DNA of 27,828 bases from Prorocentrum cordatum. Its lineage: Eukaryota > Sar > Dinophyceae > Prorocentrales > Prorocentraceae. Both the position numbers and the translations under genes were made by a program. The stretch lies in NCBI GenBank assembly GCA_963575745.1, contig CAUYUJ010017880.1, forward strand, positions 60,001 to 87,828. The letters are read 5' to 3'. The notes under the pieces were generated by a model. That model saw only the letters and a list, made by a program, of their open reading frames with translations, was not told the origin of the DNA and did not search any database. Below, in pieces: positions 10,300 to 19,560 of this stretch (the stretch's first letter is position 1; every line of letters starts with the position of its first letter).

Positions 10300-11035
10300 A
10301 AGGTCGCGGGTCGAGTGCCGTTTTGTATGTTTGGGAGCCTCCGTCGTCGCCGTCGGCCTCGCCGTCGCCGCCAGCGTCTTCTTCGTCGTCGCTGTCGCAG
10401 GCCGTCGTCTGCTCCGTCGTTGTGGTGGCGGGGAGGGGGGGCGGGGAGGAGGGGCAGGGAGGCGGGGCCAAGGCGGGCCCCACCGGCAGATCGGGCGCGC
10501 CGGTGATGCTGGGGCGATGTGGTTGTACGGCGCCCGAGGTTCCTCCATCCCGACCACGGCCGAAGCGGCGGTGCCGTCCACGCGCCGGCTGTCACCGCCG
10601 GGTGCGTGCGAGAGCTCCCGGGGCCAACAGTGCAGTCCTCGTGCTGCCACGAGGGGCGCCGCACAAGGGAGCGGCGGGGCATTCCTGGCCGCGGCGGGCC
10701 TCGGGCATTCCTGGCCGCGGCGGGCCTCGGCCACTGAGCACGATCCCCGGCCCAGGTCGGAGGGAGCGGGCCGGGAGCCGGAGCCCAGCCTGAGCTCGGC
10801 GTCGCCCCAGGAGGCGACAGGCTCGGAGACATGTCTCCTCGCGCCACACCTAAGGCCCCGAGAACAGCCGAAGGACAAGCGAAGCCTTCAGCGCCGAACC
10901 CCCGCCCGCCTCAGCGGACATGTGGTCCAGACGCCCCCCCCCCATAGAATGCTAAACGGGCTGGCGCCTGCGGGGGGGGGGGTCGCTGGGGTGATTCACT
11001 CCTTTGATTCGAATTTAATAAAGGAGAGCGGATGG
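10300..11035. other. GC-rich intronic stretch, no gene
   Basis: All frames are GC-rich and several remain open. One frame reads a hydrophobic run near 10320-10405, but it arises from GTC/GCC-rich sequence and has no family similarity. A G-rich run lies at 10430-10460. A short direct repeat of GGCATTCCTGGCCGCGGCGG occurs at about 10678 and 10708. Confidence 0.4.
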
Positions 11036-11049
11036 AAACTGGTTTGGGC

Positions 11050-11275
11050 GATTTTGCCCGGGGCGTCCTCAAGATTTGCCTGGTTTGGGCCCTGGTTTGG
11101 CCTCGTTCGGGCCTGGTGGGGGGCCTCGCCTCGCCCGAGACGTCCCCACCGTTTGCCCGGTTTGGGCCCTGGTTTGGCCTGGCTTGGGCCCGGTTTCACT
11201 TGAGACGTCCTCGCAATTTGCCCTTGTCTGGCCTGGGCTGGGCTGCTTCGGCCCCAGTTTCGCCTGACACGTCCA
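11050..11275. repeat. Short tandem repeat with GGGCCCTGGTTTGGCCT
   Basis: Three imperfect units of about 70-110 bp share TTTGCC, TGGTTTGGGCCCTGGTTTGG and GAGACGTCC-type words. The GTTTGGCCTGAGAC word also appears in the block at 13270-13285. Confidence 0.65.
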
Positions 11276-11502
11276 AAAGAGGCGGCTCCTCTTCAGAAGT
11301 GTGTCTGCTTGGGGGTGACAGCAGGATGTCCCCCAGAGGAGGTGGCGTTGTCTCCCCCCAGCACGTCCCCCTCCCGAGGGGGGAAGCGCCGCCCTGGGGG
11401 CTTCTCCTTCCTTAAGGGAGAGCTGTCGGCCAGACCGAGGCACTAGCCAGCGATGGGGCCAGAGCCAAAGAGTGGCCGGCATTCGGGCGAGAGCGCACGT
11501 CA

Positions 11503-11597
11503 ACGTCGCCGTCGTCGTCGTCGTAGTCGTCGTCGTTGTCGTCGTCGTCGTAGTGGTCGTCAAATTCATCGTCGTCGTCGTGGTGGTCGTCGTCGCC
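11503..11597. repeat. GTC triplet tract
   Basis: About 95 bp of GTC triplets with GTA, GTT and GTG variants. It gives poly-Val, poly-Ser/Arg or poly-Asp frames. An open frame starting with poly-Val across it is a repeat artefact. Confidence 0.9.
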
Positions 11598-11999
11598 GGG
11601 GGCCCAGGACGCTCCGAGACACATTGTGCTTTGTCACATGGTGTACAAAAGTGGATATGTCATTCATTTACACACGTGGTGGGCGGAAGCATTCGTGACG
11701 AGATGGCCCCAATATTGTGCAACCCGTATAACAGGCGAATTGGGCATGGACGTCGGAAGCGCAGTTTGTTCGGCCACTGTATCACATGGTGCAACCATCG
11801 ATTACACTCGATCACAAAATTCCTGCCGCTGTGCGGCATTGGACCATGTGGCGGCGTTAGGAGAAAACCTTTCCCAGCCTGTGGTACTACTTTCGCAGCC
11901 TCCCAAATAGGGTCCGAGTAGATGGGGTCGGAGGATCGCGCCGTATTGGCAATGCAACGGCGATACGGCTCGATGTGGAGCACAATTTTCTCCACGCCG

Positions 12000-12065
12000 G
12001 CGTCACCGATGCATCGCCGATGTCGCCGATGCATCGCCGATGCATCGCCGATGTATCGGCGATGT
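12000..12065. repeat. GATGCATCGCC short tandem repeat
   Basis: Four to five units of CGCCGATGCATCGCCGATG-type sequence with periods of 9-15 bp. The core ATGCAT is palindromic and the run ends with its mirror-like GTATCGGCGATG, so the stretch can fold on itself. Confidence 0.75.
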
Positions 12066-12712
12066 GGCGCGATCCTCCGACCCCATCGACTCCCCTCCCC
12101 ATCCAGGATGCCTCTAAACGTGCGCGTCGCCCCTCCCCCCCCCCCAGGGGCGACGCGCGCACCGAGAAAGTATACGCTCCGTGGCGGGCGCTTCCTAGCC
12201 ATACCGTTCGGGAATCGATCTGCTGCAAGCTGGTTGTACTAGATGGTGCGTCGAACGCACGCTTCCGAGGCGGACATGTAATACTCGTATGTCCTTGTGC
12301 GTTCCATGAACCTAAAGTGATCCTTATCTCAGCGTCTTGACTACAGTCGACCCTCATAGTAAGGATGGGCAACTTTCCACGGGTACGCTTGCATCCTTGC
12401 CTCGTCGGCCCATCCTCGGCCGCTTTCGCTGTCCGCGCCCCGCCCGCAGAGTGTTGACATGGCCTTCCAAGGCCCCTGCATCTTCACCGCGCGTCCTTAT
12501 TATACAGATTGATTGTGCAGTACTCGTCGTATGTCCTGGTGCGCCCCATGAGCCTGCAGTGGTCCTTCTTTCAGCGTCTTGGCTATCGAGAGAGTCGCGT
12601 GTACTCTGCCGTGGGCGCCGTGGGCGTCAGAGCCTGTGTCAGGGGGCGCGGCGCCGGCGCGCCGCCCAAATTTTTTGGGGGTCTGGCCACAGCCGAGGCA
12701 GACAACGAGGAG

Positions 12713-12890
12713 GAAGTTCCTTCCTCCTCCTCATTCTCCTCCTCCTGCTTTTCCCTCCTCCTCCTCAGCCTCCTCCCTCCTCCTCCCTCCTCCTCCTCCC
12801 TCCTCCTCCCCCTCCTCCCTCCTCCTCCTTCTCCTCCTCCTCCGCCTCCTCCTCCTCCTCCTCCTGCTCCTCCTCCTCCCACTCCTTTTC
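12713..12890. repeat. TCC triplet tract
   Basis: Interrupted TCC triplets over about 180 bp immediately precede the block shared in inverted orientation with 17740-17859. That partner is likewise flanked by a GGA tract on the equivalent side. Confidence 0.9.
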
Positions 12891-12900
12891 ACCCTCTCGC

Positions 12901-13012
12901 TTCCCTCGGCTTCCTCTACCTCCTACACTGCGGCTCTTCCTCCTGCTCTTCTTGCGTCTCGTGTCCACTGTGTGGCCCGTCAGGTGCATCATCGTGCCTG
13001 CACGCTCATGTA
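12901..13012 (+). repeat. Arm of inverted repeat pair with 17740-17859
   Basis: From TTCCCTCGGCTTCCTCTACC to CACGCTCATGTA this matches the reverse complement of 17740-17859 nearly base for base. The partner has about 10 extra bases near TAGGAGGTAA. Similarity stops sharply after CTCATGTA. Confidence 0.9.
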
Positions 13013-13093
13013 TCTGTTCGGAGCGCTCCGTTCGCAGAGCTGCAAACTCCCCAGAGTTTGGGCGAGGGTACCTCCTCGACCTGACGTTGCCAC

Positions 13094-13206
13094 CTCGGCC
13101 TCCTCCTCCTCCTCCTCCTCCTCAGCCTGCTCCCTCCTCCTCCTCCCTCCTCCTCCCTCCTTCTCCCCCTCCTTCCTCCTCCTCACCCTCCTCATCCTCC
13201 TCCATT
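13094..13206. repeat. TCC tract of the inverted 1-571 duplicate
   Basis: TCC triplets with CAGCC and CTTC interruptions. It takes the place of the GGA tract at 487-571 in the opposite orientation. Confidence 0.85.
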
Positions 13207-13229
13207 CCTTTTCCTTATAGATGACGTCT

Positions 13230-13800
13230 CCCTGTCGCACCCCGAGGCCAGTTTTTAGGGCGGGCCTGGCGTTTGGCCTGAGACTTCCTCACCATTTATG
13301 ATTTTGAAGCTTAAAAATTGGCGACAGTTTCGCAGATGGAGGGCGGGTGGTTTTCAACATGTGCCCCTCGCCATAGCGCGGCGCACATCCTTTTGAAGTA
13401 AGAGTTTCACGGATTGAGGGCGGGTGGTTTTCAAAATGTGGCTCTCGCCTAAGCGCGGCGCATATTAGTTTGAACATTTGTAAGAGTTTTACGGATTGAG
13501 GGCGGGTGGTTTTCAAAGTGTGGCTTTCGCTTTAGCACAGCGCACATTCGTTTTTAGAATTTGCAAGAGTTTCACGGGTTGAGGGCGGGTCGTTTTCGAA
13601 ATGTTGTTCTCGCCTAAGCGCGGCGCACATTCTGAACATTCGCAGTAGGTTCACGGACTGAGGGCGGGTGTTGTTTTTATGTGTGGTTCTCGCCGACGCG
13701 AGGCGCACATTCGTTTCGAAAATCTGCAAGAGCTTCACGGATTGAGGGCGGTTCCTTTTCAAAATGCGGTTTCCTTCAACATGTGCAAGAGTTTCACGGA
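13230..13800 (-). repeat. Inverted copy of the 1-461 block: unique part plus 82-bp array
   Basis: 13230-13312 is the reverse complement of 379-461. To its right, GAGGGCGG starts at 13339, 13416, 13498, 13581, 13660 and 13744, six units of 77-84 bp. They carry TTTCAAAATGTGGCTCTCGC, the complement of the words in the 1-378 array. Units within each array differ from one another by many substitutions. Confidence 0.9.
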
Positions 13801-13824
13801 CTCGCATCATCAGCGTACCAGAAA

Positions 13825-14010
13825 TGGTGTTTTGGAAGGATTCAGGAACATGCGGCTGCAACAGTTACGTTTATTCTCGGTGTTTAAGTCCTGAGAACGG
13901 CGTTCTGGCACGATTCAGGATCGTCGAGACGCAACAGTCAGGTTGATCCGTGGCGCTGGAATCTCGAGAATAATGATTTGGCATGCTTCAGGGTCTTCAA
14001 ACGGGTGTCT
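13825..14010. repeat. About 70-bp repeat, three degenerate copies
   Basis: GTTTTGGAAGGATTCAGGA, GTTCTGGCACGATTCAGGA and GATTTGGCATGCTTCAGGG recur about 70 bp apart, the first two followed by GCAACAG. It directly adjoins the 82-bp array. Confidence 0.6.
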
Positions 14011-15389
14011 TCCAACGAGGCAGTTCCATCAATGGAAATGAACCGTTGTAGGGGTCTATGAAGAGGGAGCTTGGCGTGAGGGTTTACACCAACATCGTTG
14101 ATGACTCTTGGGTTTACGCTGGTCCTTCTCCTCCTCCTCCTCCTCCTCCTCCTCCTCTCCTCCTCCTCCCTCAGCGGGCACCACCTGGTGCCTGCGACAT
14201 CAGACGTCGTTGTGTAATCGGCGTTGTGTGCTCGCTCCTCTCCCCCGCCTAATCTGATATTGGCTACGGGCCGGGATCGCCGAAACAGCTCGGTGGTGCA
14301 ACATTGTGTCGGGCGCCAGGGAATTCGGAGGAGCTCATTCTCGCATGCCCCCGGTATAAGATTGGGGGGGAGGGGGGGAGAAGGGTCTAAGCATGCGTGC
14401 GAAGAACAGCGCGAAGTGGTGCAACATGTTGTCGATGTACGGTAAGAGTGACCCTTTGCTAGGGTGACCTTTGGTGCAGATTCGTCGGGGTCCCCCCGAT
14501 CGCTGAGCGCGATGTGATAGCGGCTGACTGCGCGCTTGGATTTGGCCACCTTGCGCCCCCTTCGTCCGTGCGCCAATGGGCTACTCTTGCCTAGGGTCAC
14601 TCTTGCGTGTAGTCGACGGATGTATCGGCGATGGTTCGGTCTTTCATGCAGAGGCGAGACGTCCCAGCTTGCCGATAGTCCCACCAAAGAATGTTCTAAG
14701 ATACTTTTTGTGGCTTCCACGAGATGCCCTCAGAGCATTTCTGGCTGAGCTCGTGTTCTTTTAGCACATCGGCTTTCTGTTCTAAGAGCACTCACTGATT
14801 ATATCCTCAGAACATTCTGTTGCTCCAGGAGCACTTCGTGGTGGGCCTATAGGAATGCGGGGACGATCGGCCCCTTGTTCAAATCTTGGGACCTTGCTGT
14901 GCCTTGGCCCGCACTCAGGAGGCCCCCGAGCCCGAGGCGAGGCGAGCGCGCATGTATCGCCGGGGGGCGGGGTCCACTCGGCCAGGGTAACAGAAAATGC
15001 CTTCTGGCCGGGTCGTCGAGGATTCTGCCCTCTCGCACTGGAGAGAGGGATCGACGCCTGAGTTGTTGCGTCCACGCCTTGCTCTTCGCTGGCGCCGGTG
15101 TCAGGAAGGGCCACGTCAGCGCGTGCTGGTTCGAGTCAAGACATCACGCGGGCGACATACCCAGTCCAACTGCAACACGTGCCCGCAGCAGTGGGCGAAT
15201 CGTTGCTTGGATGACGGCCTGGCAAGGAGCGCGAGTTGTTCTGAAACTTGCATTGGGAGACTTACGCCTTGCCCAACTCACGGGACAGGTCCAATCGAGG
15301 CAGTGCTTCAGGATGTGGCATGGCAAAAGAGCACGTCGACGAGTCGTCGTCTGCGAGGTCTCACTCTGATCTGGGAAGGACCTCGCTGC
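14011..15389. other. Intronic stretch without recognisable gene
   Basis: A short TCC tract lies at about 14125-14172. The rest is unique mixed sequence with stops in most frames. A minus-strand frame at 13938-14720 and + frames near 15000-15370 stay open but show no family features. No tRNA could be folded around the GGTTCGAGTC word at 15127. Confidence 0.4.
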
Positions 15390-15785
15390 GCTGGACCCCC
15401 CAGAAGCCAGCGAAAGTGGCGACAGCATCGCAGCTCGCAGCTGTCAGTGCGACAGTTTTGCAATTCGCAGCTCCTGGGGACGGCGAGGTTTCATTCTGGC
15501 CCGCCTAAGCTACCACTCCGCTGGACCCCCAGGAGCCCACGAGCGTGGCAACAGTTTCGCAGTTCGCAGGCCGCAGGGACGGCGAGATCTCATTCTGATT
15601 TGGGTGAGGCCGCGCTGCGCTGGACCCCCCAGGAACCCACGAACTTGGCGACAGCATCGCAGTTCGCAGCCCCCAAGGGAGGGCGAGGTTTCATTCCGGT
15701 CCGCATAATACACTACTGCGCTGGACCTTCAGGAGCCCATAAACGTGGCGACAGTTTCGCAGTTCGCAGCCCCCAGGAAGGCGAG
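15390..15785. repeat. About 100-bp tandem repeat, four copies
   Basis: CGCTGGACC starts units at about 15389, 15519, 15618 and 15719. Each unit carries GTGGCGACAG, TCGCAGTTCGCAG and GGCGAGGTTTCATTC words. The first unit has about 30 extra bases containing a second CGACAGTTTTGCAATTCGCAG-like word. A GGCAGGAGGCAGGAGGCAGG run follows at about 15810-15840. Confidence 0.85.
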
Positions 15786-16138
15786 GCAGGAGACAGCGTA
15801 GGAGAGTAGGAGGCAGGAGGCAGGAGGCAGGAGGCGGGAGGAGAATGTTGGAGACCATAGCGCTTCCTTCAAAACCGAGAACCAGGAGCAGAAGGGTTGG
15901 GAAAAACAACATCCCGAGGGAAAGGAGGCCAGAGTTGTGCTGCAGAGGTCTTGCCATGTTCTCGACACCCTGGGCCTCCGCCGGGCCCTGGGGCCCTTTA
16001 AAAAATTGCCCGGGAGGAAGAGCGTGTCCCAGGAAGGAGCACCGGGGCCTTCAGGGCTCGTTTCCCTCGGGGCCCCCTTCCCCTAATGGTACGGTAGAGG
16101 GAAACAATTACTGAACACACTCCCCCTCTCCCCCAAAC

Positions 16139-16206
16139 TCAAAGTTGGCACGCACGGGGGAGACTGCGGTCGAGGTGCACCTCATCAGACCCACCGCCAA
16201 CTTTGA
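16139..16206. repeat. Short inverted repeat with inner palindrome
   Basis: TCAAAGTTGGC at 16139-16149 pairs with GCCAACTTTGA ending near 16206. A perfect 12-bp palindrome GAGGTGCACCTC lies between the arms. No coding context was found. Confidence 0.6.
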
Positions 16207-16936
16207 ACATTGGGGGGCGGGGGAGGCGTTGACAGATGAATGTGGCATGAGTGTTCACTATTTGTCCGAGGCCTGTAGGTGTTATGTTCCAGCTGCATTG
16301 CCAACATGATGCCGTCCAGCTAGTTTCTCGTGTTCCCCGCTTTCCCAAGTTCAGTCGCGAAACGCTCGTTGGTGTGCGTGTGGCGATGGCGGTACAAGTC
16401 CCTTGCCGCCTTCCTTCGCCGAGTTGCAGTCTTCCATGAGTATGCACGGTTGCACGGGGCCAGCAGATACGAGCTGCGGCTGCGGTTTCGCGCGGCGTTT
16501 TCTTCTTTGTTGTAACGGTGGCAATTTCCATGTTTTGGTTGCGTGCACACAGTCTTTGCTATGAGCCGTCATCTTGCACATGCGGTCACACCCTTGTGAT
16601 AGCTCGAAGCTTCCGCACACTGCCACACTCGTGAGCCGAACATAAACAGTGGCTGGGGCCCACCAGGCGGCAGGTCCTGGACTCTCAGGTTGCTGGTCTG
16701 GTGACATGCCCTCCGGAGGTCACCTGGCCTGCCCCCGGCTCGGGGCAGGGTGAGGCCGGGCATGCTGGGCTGACGGGGCGGGGGAGGGCAGGTTCGCGCC
16801 CGCACTCGCAGCACAGCAGGGCGGCGCGAGAAGGGGGGCGCGCCGGCGTGGCCTGCGCCCGCGCGGGCGCGGCCGCCCCGCAGCGATTGCGTGTTGCAGT
16901 CTTCTATGGCCAGGAGGTGCGGGAGGGTCCGGGGAG
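16207..16936. other. 3' part of the transporter intron
   Basis: No gene is recognised. The word TTGCAGTCTTCYATG occurs twice (about 16422 and 16892), suggesting a small duplication. GC content rises sharply over the last 200 bases before the exon at 16937. Confidence 0.4.
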
Positions 16937-17030
16937 GCTTATCCTCGTCCTGCTCAGCGCCATCCTGGTCTTCATGGCGTACTCGTCGGTCCGCACGACC
17001 GCGAAGCAGTACGCGGAGGAGATCTGGAGG
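16937..17030 (+). CDS. TauE/SafE-family transporter, internal exon
   Basis: This 94-bp segment encodes LILVLLSAILVFMAYSSV followed by RTTAKQYAEEIWR. It is a transmembrane helix and then a positively charged amphipathic stretch, as found after the LLGT-GV-N segment in TauE/SafE exporters (P-x-WLITVLL with a following K/R-rich linker). It begins after GGGGAG at 16936 and joins 10239 in frame to give GDRLILVLLSAILV. The best end is a GT donor at 17031; a few residues further (VPRG) remain open but add nothing. Upstream in the same frame the sequence is Arg/Ala-rich and looks intronic. The next exons, which should carry the second half-repeat with its Gly-rich motif, were not found before the HECT gene. 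Confidence 0.7.
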
Positions 17031-17143
17031 GTTCCGAGAGGGGTCGAGGCAGAGGGGGGGGGGAGGCTTGGGCCAACCTCTCCTGCTTTGGAAGCAACGA
17101 TTTCCAGGGCTGGGGGAGGGTTCAACGTGAGCGATCTGGACAG

Positions 17144-17239
17144 TCCCAAACCTCCAAGATCGAGGCTGTAACTTCCAGTATGAAGGAACGACACCTCCAG
17201 GGTATAGGTTGATACCTCCTCCATCCTGGAGATTTGGGA
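17144..17239. repeat. Imperfect hairpin
   Basis: TCCCAAACCTCCAAGATCGA at 17144 pairs with the stretch ending TCCTGGAGATTTGGGA at 17239. The interior contains two related CCTCCAG/CTTCCAG words. The arms are roughly 27 bp with a few mismatches. It lies about 110 bp after the transporter exon. Confidence 0.7.
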
Positions 17240-17739
17240 CCCTTTGGGGGGGCGGCGGGGGTCAAACCCCTCCCCTCAACATCCCTCCCAAGGGGCAGGA
17301 TAAAAGGGGCCTCGAGTGGGGGGGACGAGGAGGGAGGAGGAGCTGTTTCGACCTCCGTCCACCGCTCAGCCTCGTCATGATATTGACATCGCCGCGACAA
17401 AAGGACGGAGGAGACCCCGCTCACCTCGCGCACAAATGGAAGGTGCCTGCCTCGGGCGACGCGCGCTTGGGCAAAGAAGTGTGACGCGCTCGGGGCGGGC
17501 AAGAGTTCCCAGACTGGGCGGTCTGTCGTGGCGTGAAGGTCAGGGGCGTCGACGAGGCGGATGAGGACTAGGGGTGCGGATATCATGACCGGAGCCATGA
17601 CACATTCCCGACTTGGTGGCGCCATCGCTTCTTCTTTCGGCAGTATCTCTGGACCCCCCCGCCCCCCCCCCGTCCGCGCACAAGCCGCGGTTCATGATGC
17701 TCTTACCCCGTCTTTCCTTACCCCCCCTCTTCGGAGCAC
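17240..17739. other. Unassigned stretch
   Basis: Contains G- and C-homopolymer runs (17240-17290, 17656-17680). No frame shows family-level similarity. It may be intron of the transporter gene or intergenic DNA. Confidence 0.35.
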
Positions 17740-17859
17740 TACATGAGCGTACAGGCACGATGATGCACCTGACGGGCCACAGTGGACACGAGACGCAAGC
17801 AGAGCAGGAGGAAGAGCCGCAGTGTAGGAGGTAATAGGAGGTAGAGGAAGCCGAGGGAA
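17740..17859 (-). repeat. Arm of inverted repeat pair with 12901-13012
   Basis: From TACATGAGCGTACAGGCACG to GAAGCCGAGGGAA it is the reverse complement of 12901-13012 with few substitutions and one small insertion. Both arms continue into a TCC/GGA tract on the corresponding side. Confidence 0.9.
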
Positions 17860-17879
17860 GAGAGTGAGTGAGTGAGGAG

Positions 17880-17932
17880 CGGGAGGAGGAGGAGGAGGAG
17901 GAGGAGGAGCAGGAGGAGGAGGAGGAGCACCA
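17880..17932. repeat. GGA triplet tract
   Basis: About 50 bp of GGA with GCA interruptions, adjoining the inverted repeat arm at 17740-17859. It matches in position the TCC tract beside the other arm. Confidence 0.9.
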
Positions 17933-18289
17933 GAGTGAACCCAAGATGCGACAACGATGCTGCAGTGTACCTTCCCGTCTGTCCTTGCAAGCAGTACTTT
18001 TGACTGAGCGAAACGCCCCCTGGAAGGCATGGCCCCGTGGGCCCACGATTCAGGCGGGAGCTTCGTTTTTGTTTATAAGTTCCCGTCCATCCTTCGAGTT
18101 CTGAGGAGCGCGACAAGGTGGGAGCATGAGGTCAGAGCAAGTGCCCAGCGACATCCCCGCTTGGATCAGGAAGCGCCGTCCATCCGCTCGGCATCGCTCG
18201 GACGTGTGCATCTTTTCTTGGCGAACCGTGGGAAAGATGAGCGCGCGAAGCCGCACAATGCACGGGAAATGGTATGGGGAACGAAGACT

Positions 18290-18460
18290 GGCATGAACAT
18301 AAAAAAACTCGGAGGTCCGCGCGGATTTCTCGGACCGGCGCCGGGCTCTCCTTCCCTGGCGCGCGGAGCGGTCCAGGGGCGGCGCCGGAGGCGCCGCCCA
18401 GGGGGGTCCAGCCCCGATGCGAGAAATCCGCGCGGACCTCCGAGTTTTCATGTTCATGCC
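18290..18460. mobile_element. Foldback (MITE-like) element A, 171 bp
   Basis: It starts GGCATGAACAT and ends ATGTTCATGCC. The terminal inverted repeats of about 40 bp continue through ACTCGGAGGTCCGCGCGGAT in near-perfect complementarity. The centre is GC-rich and self-complementary around GGCGCCGGAGGCGCC. No coding capacity. It belongs to the same family as elements B, C and D. Confidence 0.8.
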
Positions 18461-18469
18461 ATTGCTCGT

Positions 18470-18780
18470 GCCCCTCAAACATGGACGTCCGAGCGATGGC
18501 AAGTCCGTGTGATGCCTTGCTGCGCGACGTCTTGGCTTCTGCATGCGCGTGCAGACGTGGAGGACGTCGGGCGAGAAATCCCAAAAGAGGGAGCGCCAAA
18601 AGTTTATGTGCATGGCGTCTTTTGTCCTTCGAGTGAAGGTTGGACGTCCGAGCGATGGCAAGTCCGTGTGAGTCCTTGCTGCGCGACGTCTTGGTTTCCG
18701 CATGAGCATGTGCGGACGTGGAGGGCGTCGGGCGAGAAATCTCCCAAGCTTGAGAGGGAGCCTCCCGCCACCCGAGCACG
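18470..18780 (+). repeat. 159-bp direct repeat, two copies
   Basis: GGACGTCCGAGCGATGGCAA starts at 18483 and again at 18642. Both copies continue through TCCGTGTGA, TGCTGCGCGACGTCTTGG and GACGTCGGGCGAGAAATC. A third copy lies inverted at 19205-19390. Confidence 0.9.
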
Positions 18781-18783
18781 CAT

Positions 18784-19200
18784 GTTGCGCGGAGGAGGAG
18801 GAGGAGGAGGAGGAGGAGGAGGAGGAGGGAACGTGTGCGAGGACAAGGAGGAGGAGGAGGAGGAGGAGGAGGAGGAGGAGATCAAAGAAGAGGAGGAGGA
18901 GGAGGAGGAGCAGGAGGAGGAGGGGGAGGATATCAAAGACGAGGAGGAGGAGGAGCAGGAGGAGGAGGAGGGGGAGGATATCAAAGAAGAGGAGGAGGAG
19001 GAGGAGGAGGAGGAGGAGGAGGAGGAGCCGGAATCCTCGTCCGGAGCCTTCCAGGAGATGGCGGCGCCGGGGCCGTCGCCGGGCGCCGCCGCCGCCACCG
19101 ACTCGGAGGCCGCCATCTCGGTCGGCACCCCGTTCGCGAAGGCGACCGGCGGGCGGGGGGGTGGTGGCGGTGCCGCTGCCGCCGGCGCTGCTGCCCCCCT
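18784..19200 (+). other. GGA tract plus possible acidic exon
   Basis: 18790-19026 is GGA triplets with GATATCAAAGA interruptions, encoding a long Glu-rich run in one frame. That same frame leaves the repeat as PESSSGAFQEMAAPGPSPGA and continues to about 19140 with a natural-looking Ala/Ser/Pro-rich mix. Its final codons before AAG|GCGACC could be a GC donor. An acidic cytosolic segment of the preceding transporter gene is one possibility, but there is no family similarity and no defined acceptor. The coding status is uncertain. Confidence 0.3.
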
Positions 19201-19204
19201 AAGG

Positions 19205-19391
19205 GCGCTTCCAACCTTCCCTCGAAGAACAAAAAACGCCATGAACATGAACTTTTGGGTCTCCCTCTCAAACTTGGGATTTCTCGCCCGACGTCCTCCA
19301 CGTCCGCACATGCAGAAGCCAAGCGTCGCGCAGCACGAAATCACACGGACTTGCCATCGCTCGGACGTCCATTTTGAGGGGAACGAACAAT
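19205..19391 (-). repeat. Inverted copy of the 159-bp unit
   Basis: The reverse complement of this stretch aligns with 18470-18650, including GGACGTCCGAGCGATGGCAA, GACGTGGAGGACGTCGGGCG and a following TTCGAGGGAAGGTTGG. It therefore faces the direct copies across the GGA-rich centre. Confidence 0.9.
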
Positions 19392-19560
19392 GACATAAAC
19401 ATGAAAACTCGGAGGTCCGCGCGGATTTCTTGGGTCCGCGCTGGGCCCCCCCTGGGCGGCGCCTCCGGCGCCGCCCCTGGCGCGCTCCGCGCGCCAGGGA
19501 AGGGGGCCCAGCTCAGATCCAAGATATCCGCGCGGACCGTCGAATGTTTATGTGCATGTC
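19392..19560. mobile_element. Foldback (MITE-like) element B, 169 bp
   Basis: It begins GACATAAACATGAAAACTCG and ends with the complementary TGTTTATGTGCATGTC. The inner arms TCCGCGCGGATTTCTTGG and CCAAGATATCCGCGCGGA pair, and the centre is a GC-rich palindrome around GGCGCCTCCGGCGCC. It is in mirror position to element A. Confidence 0.8.

Larger units (their letters stand above)
10240..16936 (+). other. 6.7 kb intron of the TauE/SafE gene
   Basis: It begins GCTGGC and ends GGGGAG, so it is a GC-AG intron. The pentamer AGGCT is present at both exon-intron junctions (10238-10242 and 16935-16939), so the exact cut could slide within it. It contains GTC, TCC and other tandem repeats, the inverted copy of the 1-571 block, and several short arrays. 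No independent gene inside it could be supported. Confidence 0.6.

Noticed and set aside
10320-10405. Hydrophobic run as a further transporter helix
   Set aside because: It comes from GTC/GCC-rich sequence, lacks the family pattern, and the exon at 16937 continues the protein better.
13938-14720. 260-codon minus-strand frame
   Set aside because: It includes a triplet tract read as poly-Arg and shows no recognisable domain; no start or splice context supports it.
15090-15150. tRNA or SINE head suggested by GGTTCGAGTC
   Set aside because: No matching A box, acceptor stem or T-stem pairing could be found around it.
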